Source: Marasmius tenuissimus (Eukaryota; Basidiomycota; Agaricomycetes; Agaricales; Marasmiaceae). From it: a DNA stretch of 64,000 nt. The position numbers were made by a program, and so were the translations under genes. The stretch spans positions 682,001-746,000 of the forward strand of contig JAQOTA010000050.1 of assembly GCA_029532415.1 (NCBI GenBank). Reading direction: 5' to 3'. A model generated the notes under the pieces. That model made no database searches. It had not been told where the DNA came from and saw only the letters and a list, made by a program, of their open reading frames with translations. Every line of letters starts with the position of its first letter. Positions within the stretch are counted from its first letter, which is position 1. Below, piece by piece: positions 45,920 to 58,129 of this stretch.

Positions 45920-46580
45920 CTATTCGGATGAATAAAATTCAAGTCCAAGATGTTCTCTAAAAGCGGAGAACTTGACATGACCCAAATTCTTGGTAAACAT
46001 GTCTGCAGGATTGTAGGCACTGTCAATAGAGAAAAGATCGACCTTGTGGTCTGAAACACATCCGCGAATGTAGTGATAGCGAATATCAATGTGTTTGGTG
46101 CGACGTTCTTGAACTGGGTTAGAGGCAATGAAAATTGAGCCTTGATTATCTCCACATATGGGTATGGGAGTCATATCAATCCCAAGTTCAGAGAGTAACT
46201 GTTGAATCCACACAGCCTGACGACTACAGTCAGATAGCGCCATGTCTTCAGCTTCAGTGGATGAAAGCGCAACAATCTTCTGGCCTCATGATTGCCAACA
46301 GAAGACACCACCTGCCAATTTGAAGAAATAGCCTGTGATTGACCAACGCTTGATAGGATCAGCAGCCCAATCAGCATCAGTGAATGCTAGTAAACCTCTG
46401 TCAGAAGCTCCATCATAGATCAATGCATAGTCTGGAGTTCCTGCAAGATAGGGCAAATATAAAGCGCCTTCTTGAGGTGATCCTCCGATGGATTAGCAGA
46501 GAATTGAGAAAGCTTTGCAACAGCATAGGCAATATCTGGACAAGTGCCTCTTGCGGTCATGTGGAACAACTCACAGGACT
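45920..46580 (-). pseudogene. pol: copia reverse transcriptase tail and RNase H, stopped and frameshifted
   Basis: The minus-strand reading runs DIAYAVAKLSQFSAN, a frameshift, then FTDADWAADPIKRWSITGYF, an in-frame TGA after GGVFCWQS, then IVALSSTEAEDMAL, ICGDNQGSIFIASNPVQERR, KHIDIRYHYIRG, and a C-terminal DMFTKNLG. These are the copia RNase H landmarks. The closest relative in the window is 60119-60970. Confidence 0.8.
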
Positions 46581-47026
46581 CCTCTTCCTCGCTCATATGA
46601 CGTTTGTAATTTCAGGATATGATCCTCTAATGCCTTGATTTCTCATCGGATACCTACCATCGATAGTGGGAACTGAGAGCCGGAAGTCGCCTTATCCTTT
46701 ACAGGACTGCATGTGTGCATGTTCTGCCGACAAATATAGGAGGGCAACATGGTCATCTGTCGCGAGCAAGCCCAGGTTGTGCTGAAGCCTGGATGAGAGC
46801 TCAATATCATGTAGAGCAAACATGCTATCAACACAGACTCATGGCCACACAGGGAGTGAAGGTATTCAACTAACTTGGATCAACATAATCCTATATTAAG
46901 ATCTGACAGTTGGTATACTTCTGAGCTGGCCTGAATAGAAAAGGAAAGTAAGGAGAGCGAGAGAGGGAGCGGAGTGAAATTTGAATCAATCACCCTCATG
47001 TACATTGAGGTTACTTATTCCACACC

Positions 47027-48599
47027 TTACACCGCATTTTCAGCCACATTCAAGGGTGGTTTGTCCTGGCCCATCTCCATTTTTCCCACAGTACCGTGTC
47101 CCTCGACTGCCGCCAGAGATCATCGAATGTCAACAGTGCCGCGGGCAGCCATGGATCGTTGCTGAGAATTATTTACCCCTTCGGCAAATTGTAGCGTCAA
47201 GACCATTTGCTCCACACTCTCTACGGCTTGCCCATGTGCAATTTGTACGATTATGAGTGTCAGAGCAGTTGCCTAGTCTCAAGCACATTAGTGGAGTCAA
47301 ACAATTGGATTAGAGAGTAGGCACAGACCGTCATTTGAGCGGAGATGACGCTGCAATCAAAAGGGATGAGACCATTATGTTCGGGATCTACGGCTGACAC
47401 CAAAACAACGGCGACCACTTGAGTGACGGTGTAGAGAAAACTAGATTCTAGACTATAGCATGAATTGGTTTGTCAATAAGAGCCGAGGAACGATATGCAA
47501 ATCTGTTGATGGCATACACTGTCGCAACAATTATTTTGTACTTCGTGTAAATCTTACTTCCAGCAATCTGTCCAACTTGACGAGTCATCCACCAGATACG
47601 GCCAGCTGCAGAACACGGTCAATCGATTAAAGATGTGTGCATTTGAGGATGATTGGACACACCTGTCAGCAGGGTTAATAGAGAAGTGTATACCGTGCTG
47701 ATTATAGTGAGTATGCTCAAGATGCTATTGGTCCTCAGATAGGAGGCTGTATTGTGGTGACAAAAGGCCGAGATCTCAACAGCAGTGGCCACAAAGCCCG
47801 TCACTAGTGAGAAGTGATGAGAGATGATAAGAACTGTAGTACTTCACTATATATGGAATATGGAAGTCACTAACCATCTGTGACGAGCACAACAAAGGCG
47901 AAAGGGTATAGGATCCATTTGTTATATCCCCATATCACATAGCAACAATGAACCTGGTGGAGATGTAAGGCTCTCAATTAGTGTCCACGATCAGTTGACA
48001 AACCTACCATCAGGTAATCAAAGATAAAGCTAGGGGGCGAGGCAGTTAGATGTAGAGGTTTGTGAGGAGGTTGAGACTCACCCCATAAACTCCGAAGAAA
48101 ACACATTCAAACCCCTTGGTTGGAAGGATGACTTCAGTGTTCACTCTCCACATGTGAGAAGCAAGCCAGAAATGCTCATATCCGTGTGGCGTATTCGAAG
48201 GTGCAGCCCGGAAACTAATGGATTTGAGTAGAGGAATATAGTCCCCTGTCTTGACGGCATTGAAGGCAACAAGAGTTTCGTCTATCTGGATCCACACGGT
48301 GGTAGCGGTGAAGATTGTAGTTAGGACGAAAAGGGCGACAATCCATCTCGTGTATGCTTTCGAGGCCAGAGATTCACGGCGGCGCCAAAGGATATTGAGC
48401 AATAGCCCAAATATTATGATATACATCCCTGTGAAGGCACTTATTTCAGTGCCAAATTCCAATTGAAGCTCATCATGAGTTTTGGCTTACCATACACCAG
48501 AAACATCGTCAAGAGTGTGGCGATAGGCTCGACAATGACTATTTGAACGGAGGAGTAAGGTTCCAGAGCTTGTTCTAGACTTTGTTCTTTTGAGGCCAT
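47027..48599 (-). CDS. Seven-helix membrane protein, copy B (probably impaired)
   Basis: Minus strand, start ATG 48597-48599 (MASKEQSLEQALEPYSS). Exons by eye: 48491-48599, about 48198-48428, 48082-48114, 48008-48029, 47875-47953, 47663-47803, 47518-47605, 47329-47452, and 47272 down to TGA 47120-47122. Seven hydrophobic segments, including MYIIIFGLLLNIL, RWIVALFVLTTIF, VHCCYVIWGYNKWILYPFAF, ILSILTIISTVYTSLLTLL, LYTVTQVVAVVLVSA and TALTLIIVQIAHG, plus GRIWWMTRQVGQ. It probably acts in a membrane; function unknown. Two flaws: the donor of the second intron reads GGATATGAG, with no GT, and the TGA is followed in the same frame by 30 residues conserved with copy A, ending at TAA 47027-47029. Confidence 0.65.
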
Positions 48600-49098
48600 G
48601 TTGTGCAGAGTGCCGGTGGATTTCCGTGTGCTGGTTAGAGGGCTCGAGGCAGGATTGAGTCTTCCATCTGTTTCCAGGTTAGTTTAGTTCTTTTATCTTC
48701 TATAAATCAGCAAAGTTATCAAATCCTGTTGAGCGACTCTACATCAAGATGGAAAGATGCCCAACAAATTTTTACGAATACCCGAGAGAGCCTACCGCAG
48801 TTGCTCTGAGTTAAACCCATCTAATGCATTACAGCGTGGATACACATTCTTCATAGCAAATGCATGCCTTCTCAAGGGTCTTCCGAGCGAACAAGTGAGG
48901 GCGAGACGCAACTTCATTGGGGACCGTCATGGAAATGCAAGAAATTTTGCACATTGAAGGTTAACTGTGAATGTGAACCTCAAGCAATGCAATCGCTGAT
49001 AAACATTTCCCGGACTAACACACGGGAACCATGACTCACTACTTGTGCGGCACAAACGCCAGTGAGTCTACTAACGGTATATACTATAAATGAACGTA
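48600..49098. other. Non-coding upstream flank of copy B
   Basis: No gene. It is paralogous in part to the sequence upstream of copy A (about 21300-21690), and this homology is broken at 49098 by the next element. Confidence 0.4.
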
Positions 49099-51398
49099 CA
49101 CCAGCAAAACCAGGCTGACCTGCCCAGTGACTGATGAACCCTGTCAGACAGGTTGAGAGGACATCAGTCTAGACTAGGCTGATCATCTCCTGAAGATGAT
49201 CTACGTTTCTAATGGACTGTCGGAATACTTATAGTAACTTGTAATACATGTAAGTCTGGCGGCAGATGATAGGTTATTATCAGTATGGAATGATATGACC
49301 AGGATCTGACGAGATGTAAAAGACTGACTGTGGTAGTCAGACTGACCACAATGGTAAGATGCCGCCAGACCGACCAGTATGGTCAGACGCGGTCAGACTG
49401 ACTGAGATGGTAAGATGCTGCCAGCCTGACAGAGATGGTCAGTAAAACTCAGACCGACTGAAGGTATGAATGATCCCGGTTCTTTGGCTTCGCCAGCTCA
49501 CAGACACTTCCTAGCTATCATACAGCTTAGGTAAGCAACAACACAATTATTTATATTGAGCAATCGTGCTATACATTACATCCAGCTGTGATATATCTAT
49601 GACTACCTAAGAGCTGGGTACGTGATAGCAAATGCATAGCAAAACAAGAAATCTAACACAGAGAACGTAGTGCGAGACAATGAAACACTGTCAAAGCTGG
49701 ATACACGTACACAGTTGAAGACAGACTTGGCCTTGAACGATGGTGGTGTCAGAAGTCATGCAGCAGAGCTGATCATGGATCACTAGTATAACCAGTACGA
49801 GGCTGGATAAAGAGGGAGTGCCAAACACACAGTGCATCCAACACGTTCACTATGACCTTGCTGTTGGCGGCTATGGGAGCAAACCGCAAAAACAATAGGG
49901 AGTAAGTCCGTGTCAATGAACGAGAGGTAATAAAGTGCATGTAGCTCACCTGCTGCTCACAATAGCCGTTGGAATGTGACTCGCTGAAGACTAATTGTTG
50001 TTGTCAACGCACAGAAATAGACTGAGAGTATGGAATGGACATACATGTAGAGACTGAATCTTCCGAGGGTAATCACTGGGCTTCAGTAGACTGGAAGATC
50101 AGAGATGTTGGACAGTAGAGAGGAGTGTAGTGGCAGAAGGAGTGGTGTGCAGTGTTTTCCCATGGTACAGGAGCATGTCGTAGATAACGGGAAGAGGGAA
50201 GAGAAGGATGAGGGAGAGGGGAGGGACGAGGGGGAAAGATGGGGGAAGGGAAGAATAAAACGACTGTGCTGATTTCTGGGGCGTTGGCCTTATATAGGCA
50301 GCGAGGGTGGTCTGTGCATGGATAGTGAATGTTTGTCACAAAGACGTCATCGGATGTGAAAGATGGAGTTGAGAATAGGTGCTGGGAATGTTGAGCTTCG
50401 TCCCACAAAGTCGGGGTCTCCGCCGAGCTACTTCTACAGATCATCGAGTTCCTTTGACGAATCTCCTGTGGAAAAATCATTTTGATAATCATCTCTGCTA
50501 AACCTTGAACAAATACTGACCCCTAGAGGTTCTTATACGTACCTTAAGCTCATAACTTTATCTTTATAGGTGGTTGATTACGCACCTGAGCCCAGGAGTC
50601 AGCACGACTGCTCAAAATGCCCAGCTGCACTTGAATCTTGTTTCCTTCAGCTTGCTGATGTGCTAATAATCACTGGTCAGAATCGTGTTGAGGAAAAATA
50701 CAAACTGGCAGAAACATACCGATTCCCGAATATCTCAAGATTGGCAAATTGAGCTCACTGACATATCCATTGGGCTCGTCAAGGATGCAAGGTCCAGAGT
50801 GCGCAGCTTTCCCATTTATGGTAACAACAAAGATATACCCTCAGTCTGAAGGCAGTCGCAACGTGGGCACAGAGGAGCATAGAGGCAGGAAACAAGAGAG
50901 GCGAAGGTGGCTGTGAAGACCATGTGCAGAGCTCTATGCCGCTGGCAAACAGGATTTCCGGTTAACTTGCCAGTGCATGAGCCAAACCTGGCAGTCTGCC
51001 TCGCTGTGGTCATGAGCTGACAGCGCTATTATAATAAACCAGACAAACTGAGCATCTCTTACAGGATACTCGGCAGCTTCTGGATGGAAGTTGCCAGTCT
51101 GACACATTCTGTCCAGATAGGGCTGGTCTTGGGCGCTCTGACTAGTGTCTGATCGTCTTCCGATAAGATAATATCAATCTTATTCCATCTTATTCGCTGC
51201 TGATCAACCTCTTATCAGGGACCCTCAGGCTACCAATCCCTTCTCACGCAACTTTCAGACTGCCAGTATGTTGGACGTTCTTGATCATAGACCAAAATAC
51301 TGATTCCAACTTTACAGCAACATATCAGGGCGGGCCAGTCTATATTTTGCTGGTCATCACGGTCAGACACTGGCCAGACCGTCATGGGTTTGCTGGTG
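49099..51398. mobile_element. 2.3-kb non-autonomous element with subterminal repeats
   Basis: Ends read CACCAGCAAAACCA (49099 on) and, reversed from 51398, CACCAGCAAACCCA; TA flanks both sides (49097-49098, 51399-51400). Within about 350 bases of each end there are many copies of GGTCAG or CTGACC and CTGCCAG-like motifs, a layout typical of transposase-binding subterminal repeats. The interior has no recognised protein; the longest frame (minus 50073-50492) is Pro/Ser-rich and unfamiliar. The superfamily is not assigned. Confidence 0.55.
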
Positions 51399-53950
51399 TA
51401 AGTAGGGAGAATAAGTTCCGCAAAAGTACAAGAAATACACCTGAACTCGAAGCGTTCCTGCCGCTACTACCAGGTCTCGCCTTTTACTGAGGTTGCGTCG
51501 CAATCTGCATGTGGTCAACTAGCGAGTGATAGAAGTAACTTTATACCGTAAATTTGTTGATGTTCCGTATGATCCCCAGCATGCTGCATCCCATACTTAA
51601 TTCTCCACTCAATAGAGGTGAGGTGAGAGCTAGTAGTAACCATATCTGGGTCTAATAGTGAGGATTATAAGGGTTATGGAAGCTAGGCCTCAAGCGCCTA
51701 GTTCCTCGATGATGAAACTGATCGCTACCAATTATTGGAGTGAGCCAAAATCGGGAAGATGTTGAACAATCCTGAATGACAATAGCACACCACAATGTGG
51801 TGTGCTAGTGACCACAAGCTCCAGAAAAGGACGATATGCACATGTACATCAAAGGGAATGTAGGTTCGTTCCTGCGATACCATTGGCAGGTAGTAAGTTA
51901 TCCAGGATAGCAGTCCTGATTTGAGGATGCCCGGGTACAGATTCAGGTTAGCATTTTTTTCTTCGTGCCCAAAGGCTAAGCATACAAACTGAGAGTACAG
52001 CGGAGGTAAGCAGCCTGAGCCATATCTTGAACGAATGCGGTTCCTATATTTAGAAAACTGAAGGCAAGTGTAATGCCAGAAATAAACCAGCTCGGTGCAA
52101 CTGTCTTGCAGAGGAGATGAGAGTCTCATTGTGTGCTCAATCTCGTAAGCTGAAGTTATGGGCTTCGTGCATGGTGGTTTGGAAAGAGGTCAGGGACAAT
52201 GGATTAGGCGGTGAATGCCAAGCTGGCATCTACTGGGCACTTAGACATGGCAGATCTTGGATTGCAACCACCACCCTCGTGATTCCTATTCTCTTTTTTC
52301 TGTCTCTGCTGCTCTCTTTGATTCTCCGTTATGCTTAAAGCCTCTCTCCTTAGACAGGGTGTTTTCGTTTGCTGGTCAGTAGAACGGTCATCAATTTCCG
52401 GTTGTTTTGAGCACAATCCAACAGATGGGTCACGAACTAGTGTCATTGAACCCCATGTCAAACTTGCTTTTGCACTGTAACCACGATCTACGACACGAAG
52501 GCACTCGGTGAGTAAGTTTTTTTTATTCAGAATTCTCAATTCTCACCTGTACGCCGGTATCTGCTAGGTGCTGTTCTGTCGCTCGTAAACAGTAGCGTCT
52601 AAGAGCCTCCAAGTCATTGGCTACAAGACATCTGGCCCGTACTCCTCAGACCCTCCCAATATCCAGTCTCTCGCTCTACTCGGTATTACTTGGGGCATGT
52701 TGGTTGTATGATGCTATCATGGCTAATTGTGCATGACGAAGTTGATTGGGCGGAAAAGTATGCCTAGAGAAAATGATAGAGATGGGGACAGGTATGTGAT
52801 CATTGTTTTCTACTATGCAAGAATTAATGTCCCTTGATATTAGCTCAGGACTGTTGCCATACTGTTAGCTTGGAGGACACAAAACGGTCGATACGTACAA
52901 CACAGCCTCATCTGCACCTCAGATCCTCTAGGGATGCCTTTCCTTCCAAATCTACCATGTAGCACAGCGGCAATGAATGGTTTACCGACAAACAATGGGA
53001 CCGATTGCTCGGGGCTTCTACCCTAGCGACATCTGCAAACCTAGGCAAGTGCATAGACCTTGGGTCCTTCCACGGTTGCCTTGTACGAGGCGGTGTTGCA
53101 CACTGGCCTCAGCAAGGTGCTGTTTTGCTAAGGATCATAGATTGGTGGTTGGAACAACTGGAGTTGATCACGCACAACAAACATATGGATTCAGGGATTT
53201 ACAGCGAGGAACGCAAGCCCCCTTACGACAACAGCGGAGTATTGGCCAGAGCTAGATGGTGGGAAAGTCATGGTTGTGATGAATTTGAAATGTCTGCTGG
53301 GATAGAGTTTGAGAAGGCCGATAATCGTTCATTCAGGTGAGCCGGTGAACCGAGGGTCTCCCCAACACATACTTAACAATCATTAGCAAAATGTATGATA
53401 TGCCTATTGAAAGGTCTGAAGGGAAGTCGAGATGAGACGATAGGCAAGACGAAGTACCCCAGATCTTCCTTGAGCTTAACATGCAACACCGACCAACGAC
53501 TTCAGCACACAAGCCCAAAGCATCTTAGCAGCGTAGCAGATGGAAGTCTCACTCCCTTCTTACTTGGGTGCAATCTTCATGGAACTTCCCCGCTTGTCTG
53601 ACTGACTGGTTTCTGCATTTCTTAGCTTTCTTGACGCCAATGGCAAAGACTCTACACCATAAGCCTCCCAAAGAGGCTCTTTGGGCCACTGAGTACTTTA
53701 GTTGCCTCAATCATTGCACTACATCATCCCCGGCCCAATCTCTACAATCTAGGTCACCTCAATGTCAACCTGCAGCGATCCTGATGTGACCTCGTGGACT
53801 CGAACATTGGATGTACCAACCACATCTGGCTCGAGGTTACGCAGGTAGTTCCCAATGTCTCCAAGGCTTTGTGATTGCCACTAATGATGGATGACCTGCA
53901 GACATCTCCTCGGCAAAGTGACCTCGTACCTTCAAATTTGCCTTCCTCCA
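51399..53950. other. Old duplicated sequence; gene remnants not resolved
   Basis: 51480-51570 resembles 21960-22050, and 51820-52080 resembles 7250-7500 (minus strand). The plus-strand frame 53005-53340 (111 codons, with RIIDWWLEQLELITHN) and others show no known domain. Splice-like signals occur, but no consistent model emerges. Confidence 0.35.
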
Positions 53951-53984
53951 AAGTCACGAGTAACGGTGAAGAGTATCAAGTTTA

Positions 53985-54313
53985 CCAGAAGAGCAGAGTT
54001 GACGAGTAGTGAAGAGTAAGTTGGAGCTAGGGCTCAATGTAGAAGAGGAGAAGGTAGAATGATGATTATACAGGACGAGAGAGAGAACTTATATACTGTA
54101 GAGTGAACTACAGAGTCCAGATATCTAATCTGTAAGTGCATATGACGAAATGGAGATAGAGGCATAGGGCATAGGAAATGAGTAAGTAAGATCGTAAAAG
54201 TGGAGATTAACTACTGTGCATGACATAGTACAGATTGGAGGTCAAGGGTTGTATAGTACAATAGGTCCTAGGGTAAGTGAGGTCATAAGGCGTGTATATA
54301 GCATGTAATTCAA
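53985..54313 (-). repeat. LTR of a fourth copia family (3' LTR)
   Basis: It directly follows a polypurine tract (GGGGGGGAGAG on the minus strand, near 54314-54325). It has a TATA box, GTATATAAG, at about 54090. Its right end reads TTGAATTAC, lacking the usual TG start by a base or two; its left end is approximate. No second copy is in the window. Confidence 0.5.
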
Positions 54314-54345
54314 CTCTCCCCCCCAGTGCCGGTAGCGAGGTTGAG

Positions 54346-55638
54346 TCATGAGACAAGGTCCAAGTGACGAGGTGCTGAAAGAACCTTGGTGAAAATATCG
54401 GCGAGGTTGGAGTCGGTATGGATGTAGCAAGGTTCGATGTCTCCATTCTTCATGGAGTCCCTGCAGAAGTGGTGGCAAATAGCAATGTGCTTGGTGTGGG
54501 AGTGAAGGTCTTGGTTCTGAGCAAAAGCAAGTGCTGCTTGGTTGTCGATGTGGAGAATGGTGGGTTCAGGTTGGGGAGAACCAAGTTCAGCAAGAATGGC
54601 TTGGAGCCAGATAGCCTCACGAGTAGCATGCATCATGGCCATGTATTCAGCTTCCATGGTGGAAGGTGAGACGGTGGGTTGTTTCTTGGCTGACCATGAG
54701 ATAGGTCCACTGTAATAGAATAGGAAACCGGAGATGGATTGGCAATCAGAAAGGTTACCAGCCCAATCTGCGTTGGAGAAACCAATGAGTCGATCATCAG
54801 ATGTGATACTGCCTAAAGTGAGTTGTAGATTGGCGGTGCCTTTGATGTAGCGAAATACACGTTTGACGGCGGTCCAATGTGCCTGGGAAGGATTGGAGAA
54901 GAACTAGGATAGATGAGTGACAGTGAAAGTGATGTCAAGACGGGTCCCCAAAGCAAGGTACATGAGGGAACCGATGGTGGGTTGGTAAGGAGTGTTCTCC
55001 ATGGAAGGGCTAGCTTCACCAGCAGGAAGAGGTGTGAGTTTGATATGAGTGTCGAGTGGAGTAGGAGCGGTGTTGGCATTGGTGAGTCCAAGTCTGTCAA
55101 CAATCTTCCACGCGTAGCTAGCTTGTGAAAGGTAGATGAGGCATTTAGAGTGGTCACGGTAAATCTCAAAACCGATCATAGCACGAATTTCACCCAGGTC
55201 ATTCATTTTGAAAGAGGAGCCGAGTTCTTGTTTGGACTGAATGAGGTGTTGCTTGGTGGTGGCGAGAGCAAAGTTGTCAATGTGAATAGCCAGGAATTCG
55301 AGACCATCAGCATATTGGCAAATGAATAAGGTAGGATGAGAACTCAATGGACAAAAGCCAAACTTTGCAAGTTCTGTCTTGTAAACTCCATGCCAAGAAT
55401 TTCCAGATTGCCATAAGCTGTAAAGTGCCTTGTGCAGTTTCCAAACATTGGTGGTGCCGTCGTTAAAGCCAGGTGGTGTAATCATGTAGATCTCATGTTC
55501 AAGTGTGCCATTGAGATAAGCGCCTACAGTGTCCATGCACTGGATTTCAAGGTCTAAACATGCAGATAAAGAAGGGAAGAGGCGGAATGATTCAAGTCGG
55601 AGTGATGAAGCATACATGTCCTTGAAGTCTATATCATG
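54346..55638 (-). pseudogene. pol: copia reverse transcriptase and RNase H, truncated, one stop
   Basis: One phase from 55635 to TGA at 54346, interrupted only by TAG at 54904-54906 (a former CAG by position). Reverse transcriptase landmarks: MDTVGAYLNGTLEHEIYM, then LAIHIDNFALA, where the family normally has an Asp-Asp pair. RNase H landmarks: NADWAGNLSD, MEAEYMAMMHATREAIWLQ, LHIDNQAALAFAQN, HTKHIAICHHF, and LADIFTK. The N-terminal half of pol is missing: the sequence is cut at 55638 by the LTR of the next element. Confidence 0.85.
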
Positions 55639-55960
55639 TGTTGAATCCGTGGACTATTATTAGATCCCGGTATATCTGAAGTCCCGGTTCATACTTCCCG
55701 CCATTGTATTATGTGGGACAATGCATTTGCTATTGTTCTATTCTTCATTGTTCACTATGCTCATATGTACAATTTCTATTGTTGTCCTTATATGGTATTT
55801 ACTATTGTCTCTACATGTATATAAGCTCGTAGTTCTCTACTTGAATCTATAGTGTGCTTGAGCTTCTATGTCTTGCCTCTAACTGTCTAAACTCCTCTCT
55901 GGTAAGTAGTAGTGTAGCCAGTTTGTAGTCCTCTGCGCTAGGCGTCATGCCGGCTCATCA
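55639..55960 (+). repeat. 5' LTR of the copia family 1 element
   Basis: 322 bp, TGTTGAATCCGTGG...CCGGCTCATCA, TATA box at 55818-55824. Confidence 0.93.
55818..55824 (+). promoter_or_regulatory. TATA box of copia family 1 LTR
   Basis: TATATAA within ATGTATATAAGCTCG, conserved in all four family 1 LTR copies of the window. Confidence 0.55.
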
Positions 55961-56256
55961 GGTTATGGGCCCCACTTAGCCCGACTACAATAACAAGCGC
56001 CCCTAGGCTGCTGTTAGTGACGAGCGCCCCTAGGCCGCTGTCATTGGCTAGCTAGGCTAGACCTGCATGTTGCCATTGACCTTTTAATTGAGTGCTCGAT
56101 CTATGGCATTGATGTACATCCTTCGACAACATTGGATCTAAAGGATCCAATGCTCCTCGTTGAGCATAGCGCCTTGATGGCTGCTCCCTGTGTTGATTAG
56201 ACGCATGCTGATGCTGTTTTTTCTAGATCCAACACCAAACCTAACCTCTTACTACC

Positions 56257-57692
56257 ATGTTCAACGTTATGAAATACTTCTCTGGTCGCTTCGACAGCAC
56301 CAACTTCAAACAGACCTACTACGGCGAGATGGAAGCCATGTGCAAGACCCAAGGTCTTTATGGTCATCTCACTGGTGATGAACCACATCCCTCCATGCCC
56401 CTTGGCACTGTTACTAGCCCCGCAGGAGTTACTCCTGTTGTCTGTGACACTGTCCCTCCTGAGGAGCACGCCGCATGGGTCAAGAAAAGTCTTGCTTGGG
56501 ACAAGGAAGATCTCCAGCTCATGGGAATCATCCAGATCACGACCACCGAGGAGGTCTTTGATCCGATTAAAGGCATGAACACCCAGAAGGCTTGGGAACA
56601 GCTGAACAACACCTACGGCAAGCCCACTTTGTCTGCCATCTATGGCGACTTTGTTAAACTCGTCTCTTTCAGACTTACCACCTCTCATCCCCAAGCTGGC
56701 ATCTGTCATGAATTCCCCTCTTATCTTATCTTTTCCCCTTATCTTATCCTTTTCCATCTTATCTATATCTTATCTCTCACATGACTCATATCTTATCATA
56801 TGGACACATGGTAGATACATAAAGGGACCCACATGCTATAGACACATGTTGGTCCTGTTTCAGATACTGTTTCACAATGTCATACCTTGATGTCATACCT
56901 CACTGTAGACACACGCTGCAGTCCTCCAAGTAGTATATAAGAAGTAGATACTCTGCACCAGTCTTGAGCTGGTTTATTCCTCACCAGTATTGAGTTCTCT
57001 ATTCTTTGCCTCATTCTTCGTTGTCTGAAAGCTTAGTGTGACGCGTCGCCAGGTCAGAACTGGTGATTGCTGACAGCATCGCCAAGTTCAAGTTCTATAT
57101 CAAACGACTCTCTGAGGTAGGAGTGGTTCTCCCTGAGTTGATCAAATCCCTCTTGCTCATTGCCGCTATTCCTCCCGAATGGGACGCCGCCTCATCCAAA
57201 TCCCTCCATGATCATGTTAGGGATCCTGAGGATGATGATGCCATTACCGTTTTGTAAGTCCATGATGCCATCATGGTCAAATACAAATGCCAGAACCCTC
57301 AGCTTGCTAATCGCCTCTCTGCAGTCAAGCGTGCTGGAAACCGCGAACCATAGTTTGGTCAGCAGCAGCACCCACAGCAGCAACGTCAGCAGCATGGGTA
57401 TCAGCAGCAGACCAACACTCGCCCACCACAACAGCAGCAGCAACGCCAATCTTTGAATCAGAACAAGGGTAAGAAGAAGAAGCAGCAGCAGTGTGGTACC
57501 CGCGGTGGTATCAACCAGCACCAGGGTCCCGGCAATGCTGGCGGTAACAACGGCAACAATTGGTCTCATGGTCACTCCCATCTTGTGTCCTACGCATCCG
57601 TTGTCGCTTCCCCTCCTCCTGTCTGTCCTTACTCCTCGATCACTGACCACAGGGAACGTATTGCGTTGAACGCAGTCAACAACTCCTTGTAA
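56257..57692 (+). pseudogene. gag: copia Gag, with nested LTR and Gln-to-stop changes
   Basis: Start ATG 56257 (MFNVMKYFSGRFDSTNF). A UBN2/DUF4219-type Gag: AAWVKKSLAWDKEDLQLMG, AWEQLNNTYG, then, beyond the LTR, AKFKFYIKRLSEVGVVLPEL and AIPPEWD. The LTR at 56704-57075 leaves the phase unchanged. Then TAA at 57255 and TAG at 57351 fall where the context calls for Gln. A Gln-rich tail (CAG/CAA repeats, 57360-57440) and a Gly/Asn-rich basic region end at TAA 57690. Confidence 0.85.
56704..57075. mobile_element. Solo LTR in copia gag, target duplication GCATC
   Basis: 372 bp, TGTCATGAATTCCCC...GATTGCTGACA, flanked by GCATC at 56699-56703 and 57076-57080. It has a cluster of CTTATC motifs in its first 110 bases and a TATATAAG box near 56935. 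No other copy is in the window. Confidence 0.9.
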
Positions 57693-58129
57693 ATACTGCA
57701 AATAAGGGCAACCCTATACAGATCAAGGGTAAAGGCACTGTTTTCATTAAGCATAACGTTGAAGGACATGACGGGAAACTTACTGAGTGCGTTTCACGTC
57801 TCTATCCTGTTTATTACATACTGCAATTGAATATACACTTGTTATCCATGGGAGAGTTCCTTCAAGATGGTCTTTCAATTTGTGGAAACGCAAAGAAGTT
57901 AGCCTTCTACTCATCACAGTGACGACAGTTGCTTGTTTCCTACCCTCATATGCCTGGTCAAACCATTTATTGGGTACACTTGCAGAAAGCATCTGCTGAG
58001 GTTTTAATGGCCAAGTCAGTCATTTAAAACGTTGACTACGATATTGAGCACAGACTCTTTGGGCATCCATCAGATAAAGCCCTGAATAAAGCTCAGAAAC
58101 ATACGCAAGGTTTCCCACTTGACCTTAAT
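57693..58129 (+). pseudogene. copia protease-integrase linker; protease core deleted
   Basis: The reading NTANKGNPIQIKGKGTV follows almost directly after the Gag end. In the family 3 element the equivalent stretch is preceded by about 130 residues that include DSGASSHF; those are absent here. Downstream frames are shifted and stopped (TGA near 57920, TAA near 58026) until the GAG-pre-integrase region with EHRLFGHPS. Confidence 0.7.

Larger units (their letters stand above)
45621..46640 (-). mobile_element. 3' end of a copia family 3 element, 5'-truncated
   Basis: LTR 45621-45878 (TGTTGAATCC... to CCTCAACA on the minus strand), preceded on that strand by the polypurine tract GTGAGGGGGAG at about 45879-45889. 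Upstream is the RNase H end of pol. The match to the copia pol ends near 46580-46640, with no 5' part. No target duplication can be tested. Confidence 0.8.

Noticed and set aside
50073..50492. 139-codon minus-strand frame inside the 2.3-kb element as a transposase
   Set aside because: Pro/Ser-rich, with no DDE or zinc-binding motif.
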